NCBI GenBank assembly: GCA_013398955.1
Contig: VWPU01004999.1
Span: 1 to 64,000, forward strand
Origin: Callaeas wilsoni
Taxonomy: Eukaryota; Chordata; Aves; Passeriformes; Callaeidae
DNA length: 64,000 nt
Reading direction: 5' to 3'
Positions 9,498-19,640 of the stretch are shown here, in pieces. The notes beneath the pieces were generated by a model. It was given only the letters and a program-made list of their open reading frames with translations, had not been told where the DNA came from and did no database searches. How positions within the stretch are numbered: the stretch's first letter is position 1; the number at the start of each line of letters is the position of its first letter. The position numbers and the translations under genes are program-made.

Positions 9498-12400
9498 CTA
9501 GGAAAAGGAACACAAACAGTTGTGAGAGAGAAACCAAGGAGAAAAGTAGGTTGTGCTTGAGAAGGAACTGTTAGAAACTTAAACTTGTGCCTGAATTGTG
9601 GTTCAAAGGATAATTCTAATGGTACTTCCTGACCCTAGAACTCATGTGTCCCTGAATGTTGTGTATCTTCCAATTTTGCCAAAGCAGAAAAGAAACTTTT
9701 GGAACTGATTAGAGACAAAATAATTCTTTCCTAAGTCTTCCCAATATATTTACCTATGCAACACTTTGGATATAAATAAAAAATAATTCAATTAATAAGC
9801 AGTTTAAGATATTAGCAATTGTTCTGTGCCCTACATTATAATGAGGTGGCTACTGCAAACTGTCATTTAGACTTCCTGGGAATGCAATAGGGCTCCAGAG
9901 AAACTTTTTCTGTGACATGATCAGCCGAACTCCCAATATATCTCTATTTGCTAGGCAGTTCCGAGAATTGATCCAGATGCACTTTTTACTGGTAATTCTG
10001 GAGTTTTATAAGGATCTATAGCACAAAAGGAAGTTCATGTAATCTAAAGATAAAGTTTAAATTCTACACATAGATATTTTTCAGCTGTGGCTTATAGATA
10101 TTTGGCCCTTTTGACAAGGCCCTAGAGAACTTAATCTGATCTAGGATTTAGAAGTGCTTGGAGCAGGTGGTTTGACTAAATTACCTCCAGACAACCTTTC
10201 CATGTAAAATTGTTCAGTGACTGTAATCTGTGCAGCCAAGATATACGTTAAGCTCTGCCCATTTATTGTAAGGGCACATGGACAAGTGAGCACAGCAGTT
10301 TGCAGAACCCCTTTCTGGTGCACAGTTTCCAGGTTCCTGTATATGTGGTTTGGGGTTTTATTGGTTGGTTTTTTTATTTGTTTTTTTTTTTTATTGGTTG
10401 GTTTTTTTATTTGTTTTTTTTTTTTATTGGTTGGTTTTTTTATTTGTTTTTTTTTTTTATTGGTTGGTTTTTTTATTTGTTTTTTTTTTTTTTTTTGTTT
10501 TTGGTTTTTTTTAAAAAAAGGAGATAGAAAGTACCTCTTCCCCAAGGCACGAGTCAATATCTGACTGCTTGCAGCACTTTTCCATCATGGCAGTGAAACC
10601 TCCAGCAATTGTATTTAGTTGTTCTTCTGTCATCTGGGGCTTGCGCTTGATGAGGTTGATGAGCAATCTGAAAACAAAGCCACAAGGCACAATTAGTGTT
10701 GCCTGCTGTAGTTGGATTCCCCAGTTTACAGGACACCATTCCCCCCAGGCATAGCTCATTTATGAGGGGCTTTTTGTCACGCCTAGATGAGCCTGTGCCT
10801 GTTGGTGACTCCAAACTCTCAGTCTAACACAACCATCTGTTTGTTTTGTGTTAACTCCCTTACAGGTGGGGAAAAACTTAGGGAAATGATCTGTATGTTG
10901 TTTTAATTAAGTACATCTCAAGGCTTGCACTGGCAGTGGGCCTGCATGAAACTGGTCAGTTAAGAGAGTGATTTTATGTGAAGAAAAAATCCTATTTTGC
11001 CTCTTCCAAACTACATGATGTTATATGCTGACCAGGTCAGTACAAACACATAGTTCCATCTGGTTTTCTCTGTCACTAGTGAAGCCCCAGTCAGATGACA
11101 AAACAGGGTGTTTGTAGCTTCCTTCTGCACTCCCCAAAGTGCTACACTTCTAAAGCTTTCCTACAAGGTATTTCTTGGAGCTTACTTCAGCTGCCCTTCT
11201 TCGCGCTCAGCCGGAGGAGCACTGCACATTTTCTCATCAAAATTGAACATCATGGGGTCAAATGGTGGAGGCACATATTTGGTATCTATGCCCATGGCAG
11301 TGAAACATGGTCTCCTGGAAGAGTAGAGTTCATTGCAGCACTGTGAAACCTGGTCATTTATAGGGGTGCTCTCCTGTCTCTTGCACATCTTTTCAATGAC
11401 GATGCTCAGCTGAAAGGAAAAGATAAGGGCAAAGGTGAGTTACATCTTCCCAAAACCACAGGAATTAGGTGATGTTTGTATCACAATAGCATAGCTGGAA
11501 GTGGAAGCTATTGAATGTAACACCTGCTGGGAAATTGCATGTGTTTAAAATTTAAAATATATAGTAGGTATTCCTTCCTGGAGTAAGGCATTTCTTCATC
11601 TGCAAACAGTCTGGGCATTGGGCTACAATCAGTAGGTTTGAGGGTTTTAAGGCACTATTTAGCTTTTCCAAATGCAACCTGCCACAGCCTCAGTCATGGA
11701 GCTCTGGGCAGCTCGGTCCAGCGGAAGGTGTCCCTGCCCAGGGCAGGGTGTTGGAACTGGATGATCTTTAAGGTTCCTTCCAACCCAGGCCATTCTATGG
11801 TTCTATGATTCCTGATTCTATGATTCTATCAACTTACTTTGCTTTCTGAGGGAAAGCAAAGGTTAAGTAAAATTTTCACAAGCTACCATCAGATAGCTAT
11901 TTAGGCTCTCACATCCATTAAAAAATGAACAGACTTGGAATTCTGTTAGGTAGATGCTTAGCGTGGTGTTTATGAAAAATCATTGTGTTTGCTGTCTCAC
12001 CAGAATTCAGTATTTTTGCGAACAGGAAAAATCTCCACGAGAAGAAGGGAAAAGAATAAATCCATGTACTCACATAGTGCTCAGAACAAGACAAGCGTTG
12101 CTCTTCAGAACGACTGCAGCACTTTTTGCCAACGGCTGTCATTTTCTTCCCGATTTCAAGCAAGGTGTCAGTTGATACCTGAGGCATTTTCTTAGTGTAG
12201 CGGACCAGAATTCTGAAAAAGTCAAATCAAAATGACTGTTAGTAGAGCATTCTTCAAATGTGAGCACATCTAGCCCACTGAAGGGAAAACAGAAGTGAAG
12301 ACCAAATCAATCTGCCCAAAGCAGCCAGTGTAATTCATTACACTCCAGCATATTTATCAGGAATTGCTCACCCTTGAAGGAAGTCTGCCTCGCCACGGGT

Positions 12401-15400
12401 ATTGAACAGGTCACAGTTTGTCTTCACAACATCCTCAGTTTCCTTGACATGCTTGTTCACTTCCTCTTGCTGCAAACAAGTACAAATTTATTAGTAATAT
12501 TAGAGCAGGACTTGCTGGTAACAGTCATAGAAATGTAACTTTTGACCTCTTCTAAACCTTAACTACAAAATACTCATTTTGCAAGGTTGATCACTTCCGT
12601 ATAGCCAGGATGGTGTAGGCAGGATTTGATTCCCTTGTGGGTCTTAAGTTCTAACAGAAGTTTCCTTGAAAAAGGCAGACACATTTTAAAAATTTAATTT
12701 AAATTAATTACCTGTTGGACTTATTTTCTAAACAGTGGGGGTTTATGTTTATTTGTTTAAATCAAGTAAATATTTCAAATTATTATCAACCACGAGGGGA
12801 GCATCTCTTGGGCAAAGCTTTCAGGGACTCAACTTCTGCTGTGTCGTGTGTGTGACTGAGTTGCAGATCAGACCTGTGTTGAGGTGTCTCTGTGTGCTGG
12901 CCATGCACATTCTCATCACAATCCATGAGCAGCCACACTCAGTGTAGGCAGTGGAGCTCAGACAATAATTGAGCTATCAGTTGTCAGCCTCAGGACAAGC
13001 AGAATCACTTTTGAGATACAGAGGCATCAGACAGTTGAGTGAGTCTAGTCTGAAATATTGTAATGTGACAAATGAAATTACTCTGTGATCTGAGATAACC
13101 CTGTATCCTTGCCATGGGCCACGGACTGCTTCATCTCCCACCAGGACATTAACTTCCCCTGGAATGAGTCTTTCCAAAAGCTTTCTGTCTGCTCTTCTGT
13201 TGGAGCTTCTCAACACAATTCTTTCATGACAGGTACCAACCAAGCATTCTAGTCATCTGCAAACAAAGCTTTGCACCTACAGCATTTCCGTAGCACTCAG
13301 CAGGGTTGTCTGTCTTGCAGCACTTATCCAGGAGTGTTTCATATCCCTTAGCAATCCTCATAATCAGCTCTGTGGAGTACTCGGGGTGTCTTCGTGCGTA
13401 TTCATAAACAAATCTGAAAGGCACATGAGCAGACAGAGCTCCTGAATAACGTGCTGCTTTCATCAAGCACAGTGCAGTACTAACAAGGACATTTCCTCAG
13501 GTGGACAATGAGCTCGGAATGCTGTTGGCACTACTTACTCTGCCAGGAATGCGTCATGATTTGGCTCATAGCTTTTACACACTTCCTTGTCTTGAATGTA
13601 TTTTTCAACTAGTGAAGGAAGATTGTCAGGTTTGTCATCAAAATCTGCCTCCATGATGCACTTGGTCCGTTCCACAGCTGGCAGCTCGCAGCAGGGCTTG
13701 ATTTTACTTGAGAAAACATCTTGTTTAGAGCACAAAGAGGTCACGAGCTCTGACTGTAAAATTAAAACATAATATCAGACAAGCTATGAAATAATAATTT
13801 AAAGACAGATTAATTAATCAGCTCTCTCTGCTTCAGACTCTTCCCTTTTCACTCAGGTCACCTATTTACTTAGCACTTTCCTAAAAAAATGCTCTCTGCA
13901 CACAAAGAAATAACCGGGGCATGAGCATGCTCTGTGTTTGCTGAACACAATCTGCAGGGTGAATGGTTCCCTCCCTGATCCTAGACACTCTGAGAATACA
14001 AACTCTGGAAAGCCAGGGCACATCACTGAGTGCTCTGTCACAAGGACACCTGATGGATCTTGTCAGTCCTGACAAGATGCCCAGCTCTGATAGAGGACAA
14101 AACATGGTAAAACCCCAGAGCACTGGAACCAGCTGGTTCAACAAGTGGGTCCAAGTTTCAGTCAGCCAGGCAATACTGAAATCATCTCAGTATTGCAGAG
14201 GTTTGCTAATCGGTTCTCTAGCATTCATTGGCACTACAGGAAAGTTGGATTAATGGCAGTACATTCAACAGGACATGAGAAAAAATTGCAGCCTTTTTGC
14301 CTCTGCTTTCTTTTCCTTTATTTATGATTGAGTTGAAGTGAATAAATACCATCAAACAACCTCCCTGATAAATGATCTGATTTTGGCCTAACACACTTGC
14401 TAGACTGTAAGCAATGGCTCCTTGTCCTCATGATGAGACAGGGCTAGATCCAGAGCTGGGCCAAAATCTACTTCCAGTAAGTCAGCTGTGCTGATCCTGA
14501 GCTTTTCAGTGCTTGAGGAACCTTCCAGCAGTGCTGAGTACAAGTTTAAGTTCTCTGGACTGTGAATGCGTAGCTGCACAAATTACTATCTTTCTAAACA
14601 TTTTTCAAATATATAAACACTTTTAAAATAGCGAGCTCACCCAGTCATCCACGCATTCTACCATGTCCCCTTCACAGCACTCTTTGTAGACATCCTTCAC
14701 CTCATGAACCATCTTAACAAGTTCTGCAAATGGGGCCTTGGGGTATTTCTGGCTCATACGAGCAAGTTTACTGGGTAGACAAGGAAAAAAACACACTTGT
14801 TTTAAAGCACTGTAGGGAACAGAAACCTTGCAAGTCACTAACACATGATATGGTAGATCAGGATTGTTTCGGGAAAACACTCATTCTTCTCATCTAATTT
14901 CTGGTGGCTAAAAACAAAGGGCATCAACATTTGCACCAGTAAAGCCAGAAAGGAACAAGTCTGTGGTTCTTCTGTTCTGCCTGAACTGTAAGAATCGCAC
15001 CCAACAATTCCCCACCACTCCTGAGCAACTGGAAAGCGCTCCAGATTACTTGGCACAGATAGATATAGTCCTGGTTATACCTTTAAATCAAAGCTGACTA
15101 TGTCTATAAGATAATCCTAGTCAATGTTAGGGTATCAGACTGGCCACAGAATGAAAGCACCTCTCTGTGCCCAGACAGGTGATCCACTTACTAATTGTAA
15201 AAGCTTTTCTTTATCTTACAAACAAATGTTTTAACAACTGTGATTCTGCCAAATCTGACTTTCTGGTTGGCTTAAGGTTCAAACTAGCACCTTACTTTGC
15301 TGATTAGTGATGTGTCCATCACTGAAAGCTGTAGGCATTGGAATGGGGTACAGCTTTGGCAAAAGCGTGGATTAAACACACTGTAATCTCTGGTTCTGAG

Positions 15401-18400
15401 TGACACTCCAACAGTTAATTCCGCACCTTCTGGACTGGTTCCAGAGATGTTTTAATCGCTCTGCAACTCTCACAGCTGAGCTTTTTCCTAGGTCTCACTC
15501 ACAGGTTGACAAACCTACACTTTAGCAAAAAAAAGTGATTGGAACTTACCTTGCTTCAAAAGTCCTCTCGCCATACTTCTCGAGGATTCGACATCCGTGC
15601 TGCTGCTTCACACCTATGTGCTTGGCTCTTTCCTTGATGACAGCTGCCTGTGGTAACAGGACACACATTGTCACATTAAACTGGTTACATCCAATGGATA
15701 TGATTAATCCTGACCTGTCTCTCCAAGTTCCTCATGCAAAGATTTCCGTGAACAGGAAAATTCTGCTTGTTTCTCACTCAGTTGCTTAGTGTTTATCCAC
15801 AGAGACAAACTTGCTGTACCTTTGCATCCAAGCAAGCACCAATATCACTCTCTGGGCAACAGCTCTTAAGTGCATTTTCATACTCAACAGCCAGACCCAG
15901 GATCGCTGGGGCGTGCAAGAAGGGGTTTCTTCTCGCAACAGTATAGACGAATCTAGAAGGAAAAGGAAAGCCTATGTTCCATGTTCCAGTGACAACAGCA
16001 AATGGCCTTAAACCTCTTGCAGCTTCTCTAACTTTTTTTCTAGTTTAGATATCTACTTTAGAAATCTAGTTTTGTAATCTGCTTTTGAGACATAATGCCT
16101 GCTGATGGGAAATGCTCTGCTACATCTCACTCTTCCCAAGGCAGGACTCAGTTAAGTGTGAGTGAAGGGTGAACTCCTGATGTTGTAAGCCATCTGGTTT
16201 GAGGTACATCTGCTTTTTTAAAATGTATTGTCAAATATTTGAAAATTCTGATTTTCAGTGTGAAAAATTCATCTATGGCCCTTTCACCAAGATTTTATTG
16301 CCAATTTTTTTTTAATTGTTATCTTTCTTCATTCTTGCCAATTACACCAAGAGTAGTGGGAAGCTGGAGCAAGTTATTAAATCAATATTGGAAACACTGT
16401 GAGTTTTCAGCAGGTTTGGGGAAGAAAGGTCATCCAAGATTTATAAAATGTGATCCTTAAGCCCTGTTTCCAATGCAAAAACATGCTCTCGCATGAAATG
16501 AGAAAATGTGATCAGGGTAAGAAAGTAGAAGTGGCCATTTTCCTTACTGTCCCAGGAGTTGCACCCGTTGGTCCTTGTACTCCTTGCATATCACATCAGC
16601 AGCTGGTCTCTGGTATGGTGGGATGAAGTCTGGTTGGTGAACTCTGAAGGACAGGAAGCACTGATTTCTTTCGGGATCAGCTTTACCACAGCAGTCAGCC
16701 ATGTCACCGTATGAGTCGCGGAGCTTGTCAACTTGGCAGATTTCATCCAGGAAAATGGAGGGCTGTAAAAGGAGATGCCAAGGGTCAGAATTAGTGTTTA
16801 TATATAGACAGTGGAATGTATTGTCTATTTATCTGCAAAAGAAAACCCAGGCTGAATAGTAAATACATGTTTACTGAACAAGATTTAGGCCATAAATCAA
16901 AGTAATCTACTGTTTTTCACATAATTGTATAAAGTTTTATTTTATGTAGTCTGATATCAAAACAATTCCAATGCTTTACTCAAAAAAGTTAACTATAATT
17001 TAAAATACTCTGTGCAAGACAGTGATCTCCTTTTACTTATAATCTGACTAAACTGAATTTTCAGATTAATCGAAGCAGGATTTGATGGAAACCCTTAGGG
17101 AGAACTAATGTCTAGCTGAAACTGTTAGACATCCAGGGATCCTAAATACCTGCAAACTTCTTTCATTACCTGATTTTAGAGGAATTTTTTTAAACCCTCA
17201 TAAACGAAGTGCCTAAAATTAGCACTCACACCTGTTCAAGTCACCCCAGTGTCAAAATCCACACACTTGGGTCACTTTAGTACCTAGAATTAGGCCTGTA
17301 CTTTACAGCTGGGGTTTTGTACGAAATGCTAACACTTATTTTCAGGCAATGCTAAAGCTGAATGTGCCAAAGTGTGGTATTTGGTCTCCGATATACGGCT
17401 CCATAGATCATTTAGGCACTTCTCAAAGGCAGAGTTTTAGAACCTGACATAAACAAGTCCTTTGTTTAAGCACTAAAATCTGAGCATTGGCTGGTGACAA
17501 CAGAAACACCTGAAAGGTTCAGGTATAAGCCCTCAAGGAGGGTGATCCTGGCAGCTGCACAGAGTGAGGAGAAATACAGTATTGAAAGGTTCACTGCCTA
17601 CCAGTGGTTTTGTGCACTCGGGAGCATCCTCGTTGGCCACACACTTATGTGCCAAATCAACAACGTCCTTCACCAGCTTAGACAGTCCATCGTAGGAACA
17701 CCTCTGGAGGTACTGGGCAAATGTGATCATGGTACTGAAACACAAAGCACAGTTTGGAATATGAAAATGAGAAACACATCAGTCAATATTTTCAAAGGTG
17801 CCTCTGAATTAAACTTGTTTGTTCAAATGACATGCACAAAGGTTAACCAGAATACCATGCAGAGCATAGTGCCAGATCCCACATCTGTCTTCTTCTCACC
17901 TCCTTTCTGAACATTTAAAACGTTTTAACCTTCCCAATAATCTTTTTATCTTCACAATAAAAGAAGTCTTGAATAATAAATTAGAAACAAACCAGAAAAG
18001 ACTGTGATTGGAGTTTTCTGTCACTTTTACCAGCAAACTCATAAATGCCATAACCGAAGTTGGATTTGGCCACTGTTACAAAATATGATCTTCAGGCTGC
18101 CTTCTCTCAGTACTTATGTGTCTGCCAGGGCCCTCTGTCCTTCTCCAAACTAGTTTCGAATGAAAGTCACTGCGTTGTTGCAGAAAACCTGTCACAGGTT
18201 TGTTTTTTGAGGTTGGTGGTTTGTTTGTGTTTTTTTCTGGCAATGTCTCAATGCAGCACAATTTCTCTTCATTCTAAGGATATCAAACCTGTATTCCTCA
18301 TCCCTATTTTATTTTCAGAGAAGAAACAGAGGTTTTTTGCAAGGTTTGCGAGAAGTCCTTTTCCCAGAGAGCAAGAAAGTCATTGTGACATTTGCAGGTC

Positions 18401-19462
18401 TTGAAATATTTCTAGGTTTTGCACAGTAACAGTAGAGGGGTTAACTTAATGTTTCAGTGAGACATACACACTCCTTGTGAGCTCATACAGTGCATCTTAC
18501 TTTCCCTTTTAGGTAAAACATCAAGAGAGACAAAAAAACAATCAGAAGATGGAAGCTGAATGTTCACTTACACTGCCTTAAATGTCTCTTCCTTCAAGTC
18601 TTGGAAGCGATGGGCAATCGGACTCTTGTGGTCTAGGAAGAAAAGCAAAGGGAAGAGTGATGCTCACTGTCACACTGGCTGTGCTGGACCCTGAAAAATA
18701 CATTCTGGGCACCACAGGCCAGAATTTCACAAGTGTTCAGCATTTACCAGACTTTTATACTTAAGAGCATAAGAACTTGAACTCTTTCTTGTTCATTGGT
18801 CTACAGATACCCAACTCTTACGTTTGCTTGTTTTACTGAGGGAACCCACACGTGGTTTTTATGATTCTAATAAAATATTTACCTCTGTAAGCAGCTACTG
18901 AATTCAGATATTCAAAATGACTGTTGGGACTTACTATTTAGGGATAGCAAATGTGTCCTTTTCATAACCACCACCAACAAACACTGCAAATAAAGCAGTG
19001 TGGCTGCAGTTTGGTAAGAGCAAATATTCTTCCTGTGAACACTAAGTTATTAACTTGTCAAAAGACAGAACTTCCAAAAGCACAGTGCACCTGCTTTTTC
19101 CATGCTGGAAAGGAACAGATCCTGAGTCACTGACATCTGTTCATGCACCACACAGATGTTGCAGAGGGATGGCACCTCACTTACTCGCCCAGTTAAGTTG
19201 TCCTGAGTGTCCTACCCATCTCCCCACTGTCTCTTCAGTCAGTTTCTTTTCAAGTCAATCATCATATTTTTCTGTTAAATATGGATCAGGCTCCCACGAA
19301 TTGTTTGTAAAACTGTATTAAAGACATTCAATTGACAGAACAAAGATTTCCAAGAGAACTAATTAGTCCTTTCTTACCTGCATCTCGTGCAGTTCTTTGC
19401 AGGTTCCTGGATCTGGCAGAACTTAGGAGAAAAATAAATGAAATTAATGTTAACCACTTCAT
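9447..19462 (-). CDS. ALB: Serum albumin gene (ALB), complete, 14 coding exons
   Basis: This encodes the secreted liver plasma protein that carries fatty acids, hormones, metals and drugs and sets oncotic pressure. Coding exon lengths are 85, 61, 133, 215, 133, 98, 130, 215, 133, 98, 139, 224, 133 and 51 nt. They sum to 1848 nt, or 615 residues plus stop, which is the chicken albumin length. The repeating 133/215/133/98 pattern is the three-domain signature of the albumin family. Every junction is GT-AG and keeps frame. The protein has a signal peptide (1-18), a propeptide ending RTAR (23-26) and a mature start at DADHK. Paired CC motifs recur through all three domains, and the lone cysteine equivalent to human Cys34 is kept (C61 of the precursor, in QYLQRC). 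I see no frameshift or stop. The near-identity to chicken ALB rather than AFP or GC makes the assignment firm. Confidence 0.98.
10356..10510 (-). repeat. 33 bp A/T-rich minisatellite in ALB intron 13
   Basis: ATTGGTTGG begins at 10360, 10393, 10426 and 10459, an exact 33 bp period. Each copy continues with a T7 run, ATTTG and a T12 run. The last copy decays into a longer T tract. On the minus strand it reads as poly-A blocks separated by ACCAACCAAT. A Lys-rich open frame results because 33 is divisible by three, but it is not coding. The array lies about 25 nt inside intron 13 from the exon-13 donor. Confidence 0.95.
10535..10667 (-). CDS. ALB: ALB coding exon 13
   Basis: 133 nt. It encodes the end of domain III, from [11 protein letters not shown] through KCCKQSD to CLGEE. 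The acceptor (TTTTCAG) is good. The donor is weak, GAG followed by GTACTTTC. Confidence 0.97.
11186..11409 (-). CDS. ALB: ALB coding exon 12
   Basis: 224 nt, the usual length for this exon. It carries CKRQESTPI, the [14 protein letters not shown] cysteine cluster and DTKYVPPPF, a conserved albumin stretch in domain III. The acceptor is CCTTTCAG and the donor AA then GTAAGC. Confidence 0.98.
11690..11829 (+). mobile_element. CR1 LINE, 3' end fragment in ALB intron 11
   Basis: The sequence GGAAGGTGTCCCTGCCC, then TGGATGATCTTTAAGGTTCC and the octamer tail ATTCTATG-ATTCTATC, is the standard avian CR1 3' end in plus orientation. The copy is severely 5'-truncated and lies antisense to ALB. Confidence 0.93.
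12074..12212 (-). CDS. ALB: ALB coding exon 11
   Basis: 139 nt. It encodes [23 protein letters not shown] and LSCSEHY, corresponding to chicken RYTKKMPQV and GKKMTTIGTKCC. The donor is TAT then GTGAGT. Confidence 0.98.
12372..12469 (-). CDS. ALB: ALB coding exon 10
   Basis: 98 nt. It begins [20 protein letters not shown] and ends in GEADFLQ, at the start of domain III. The acceptor is TTTGCAG and the donor GG then GTGAGC. It falls below the usual ORF-length cut-off but is certain from phase and homology. Confidence 0.97.
13281..13413 (-). CDS. ALB: ALB coding exon 9
   Basis: 133 nt. It contains [28 protein letters not shown] and CYGNA, the domain II counterpart of exon 5 ([11 protein letters not shown]). 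The donor is GCT then GTAGGT. Confidence 0.98.
13539..13753 (-). CDS. ALB: ALB coding exon 8
   Basis: 215 nt, equal in length to exon 4, its intragenic homologue. It encodes [12 protein letters not shown], a CC pair at KPCCELP, and [19 protein letters not shown]. The acceptor is TTTTACAG. Confidence 0.98.
14641..14770 (-). CDS. ALB: ALB coding exon 7
   Basis: 130 nt. It encodes [30 protein letters not shown] and VDDW. The residue equivalent to human Trp214 at the start of this exon is not tryptophan, as in chicken. The exon ends with a tryptophan next to the donor GTGAGC. Confidence 0.97.
15550..15647 (-). CDS. ALB: ALB coding exon 6
   Basis: 98 nt. It encodes [19 protein letters not shown] and [12 protein letters not shown], with phase and length matching the family. 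The donor is AG then GTAAGT. Confidence 0.96.
15820..15952 (-). CDS. ALB: ALB coding exon 5
   Basis: 133 nt. It encodes [18 protein letters not shown], the CC pair in KSCCPESD and GACLDAK, and lies in domain I. The donor is AAG then GTACAG. Confidence 0.97.
16548..16762 (-). CDS. ALB: ALB coding exon 4
   Basis: 215 nt. It encodes [34 protein letters not shown] and [15 protein letters not shown]. The acceptor is TTTTACAG and the donor ACA then GTAAGG. Confidence 0.97.
17602..17734 (-). CDS. ALB: ALB coding exon 3
   Basis: 133 nt. It encodes [18 protein letters not shown] and [14 protein letters not shown]. The unpaired cysteine equivalent to human Cys34 is in QRC. The donor is CTG then GTAGGC. 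Confidence 0.98.
18572..18632 (-). CDS. ALB: ALB coding exon 2
   Basis: 61 nt, one codon longer than in mammals. It encodes [19 protein letters not shown]. It was located by phase continuity (the G ending exon 1 plus AC gives Asp) and by homology to chicken [19 protein letters not shown]. Confidence 0.96.
19378..19462 (-). CDS. ALB: ALB coding exon 1 (signal peptide and propeptide)
   Basis: 85 nt. It encodes the signal peptide [18 protein letters not shown] and the propeptide RNLQRTAR. The last two residues, DA, open the mature chain. The start is fixed by the signal peptide, which matches chicken MKWVTLISF. A GTAAGAA donor follows GCAG. Confidence 0.98.
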
Positions 19463-19502
19463 GGTTTCAGATTATGATGTGAGCAAAATTGCTCAAAAAT
19501 GC

Positions 19503-19620
19503 TAGGAAGATTGAAAGAAGAGCATTTGCTTATATACCCTTCACTACCCCTGCTTGTAAAATATTAACCCTCGAGCTGGTATTTGTAGATTTCCAGTTGG
19601 CCTGAAGAAGATTACAAAAC
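19503..19620 (-). promoter_or_regulatory. ALB: ALB proximal promoter
   Basis: Read on the minus strand toward the gene, the elements are as follows. A GTTTTGTAATC site (19610-19620) resembles the C/EBP-DBP 'D site' of mammalian ALB. GGCCAACTGG (19593-19602) sits where the CCAAT box is expected, with CCAAC in place of CCAAT. GGGTTAATATTTTAC (19556-19570) is an HNF1-type site with one good half (GTTAAT). GTATATAAG contains the TATA box (19530-19536). A start near 19503 would give a roughly 40 nt 5' UTR. The order D site, CCAAT, HNF1, TATA is that known from rodent and human ALB. Liver-specific expression is inferred. Confidence 0.8.
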
Positions 19621-19640
19621 TTCAGCTGCCCTTGCCAAAA

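Noticed and set aside
10141..10557. Lys-rich minus-strand frame with a repeated [11 protein letters not shown] unit
   Set aside because: It is entirely produced by the 33 bp intronic minisatellite, whose length is a multiple of three.
9447..19462. Assignment of the minus-strand gene to AFP, afamin or vitamin D-binding protein instead of ALB
   Set aside because: The MKWLTLISF signal peptide, [27 protein letters not shown] and the LGIGA C-terminus follow chicken serum albumin, and the position next to ANKRD17 is that of ALB.
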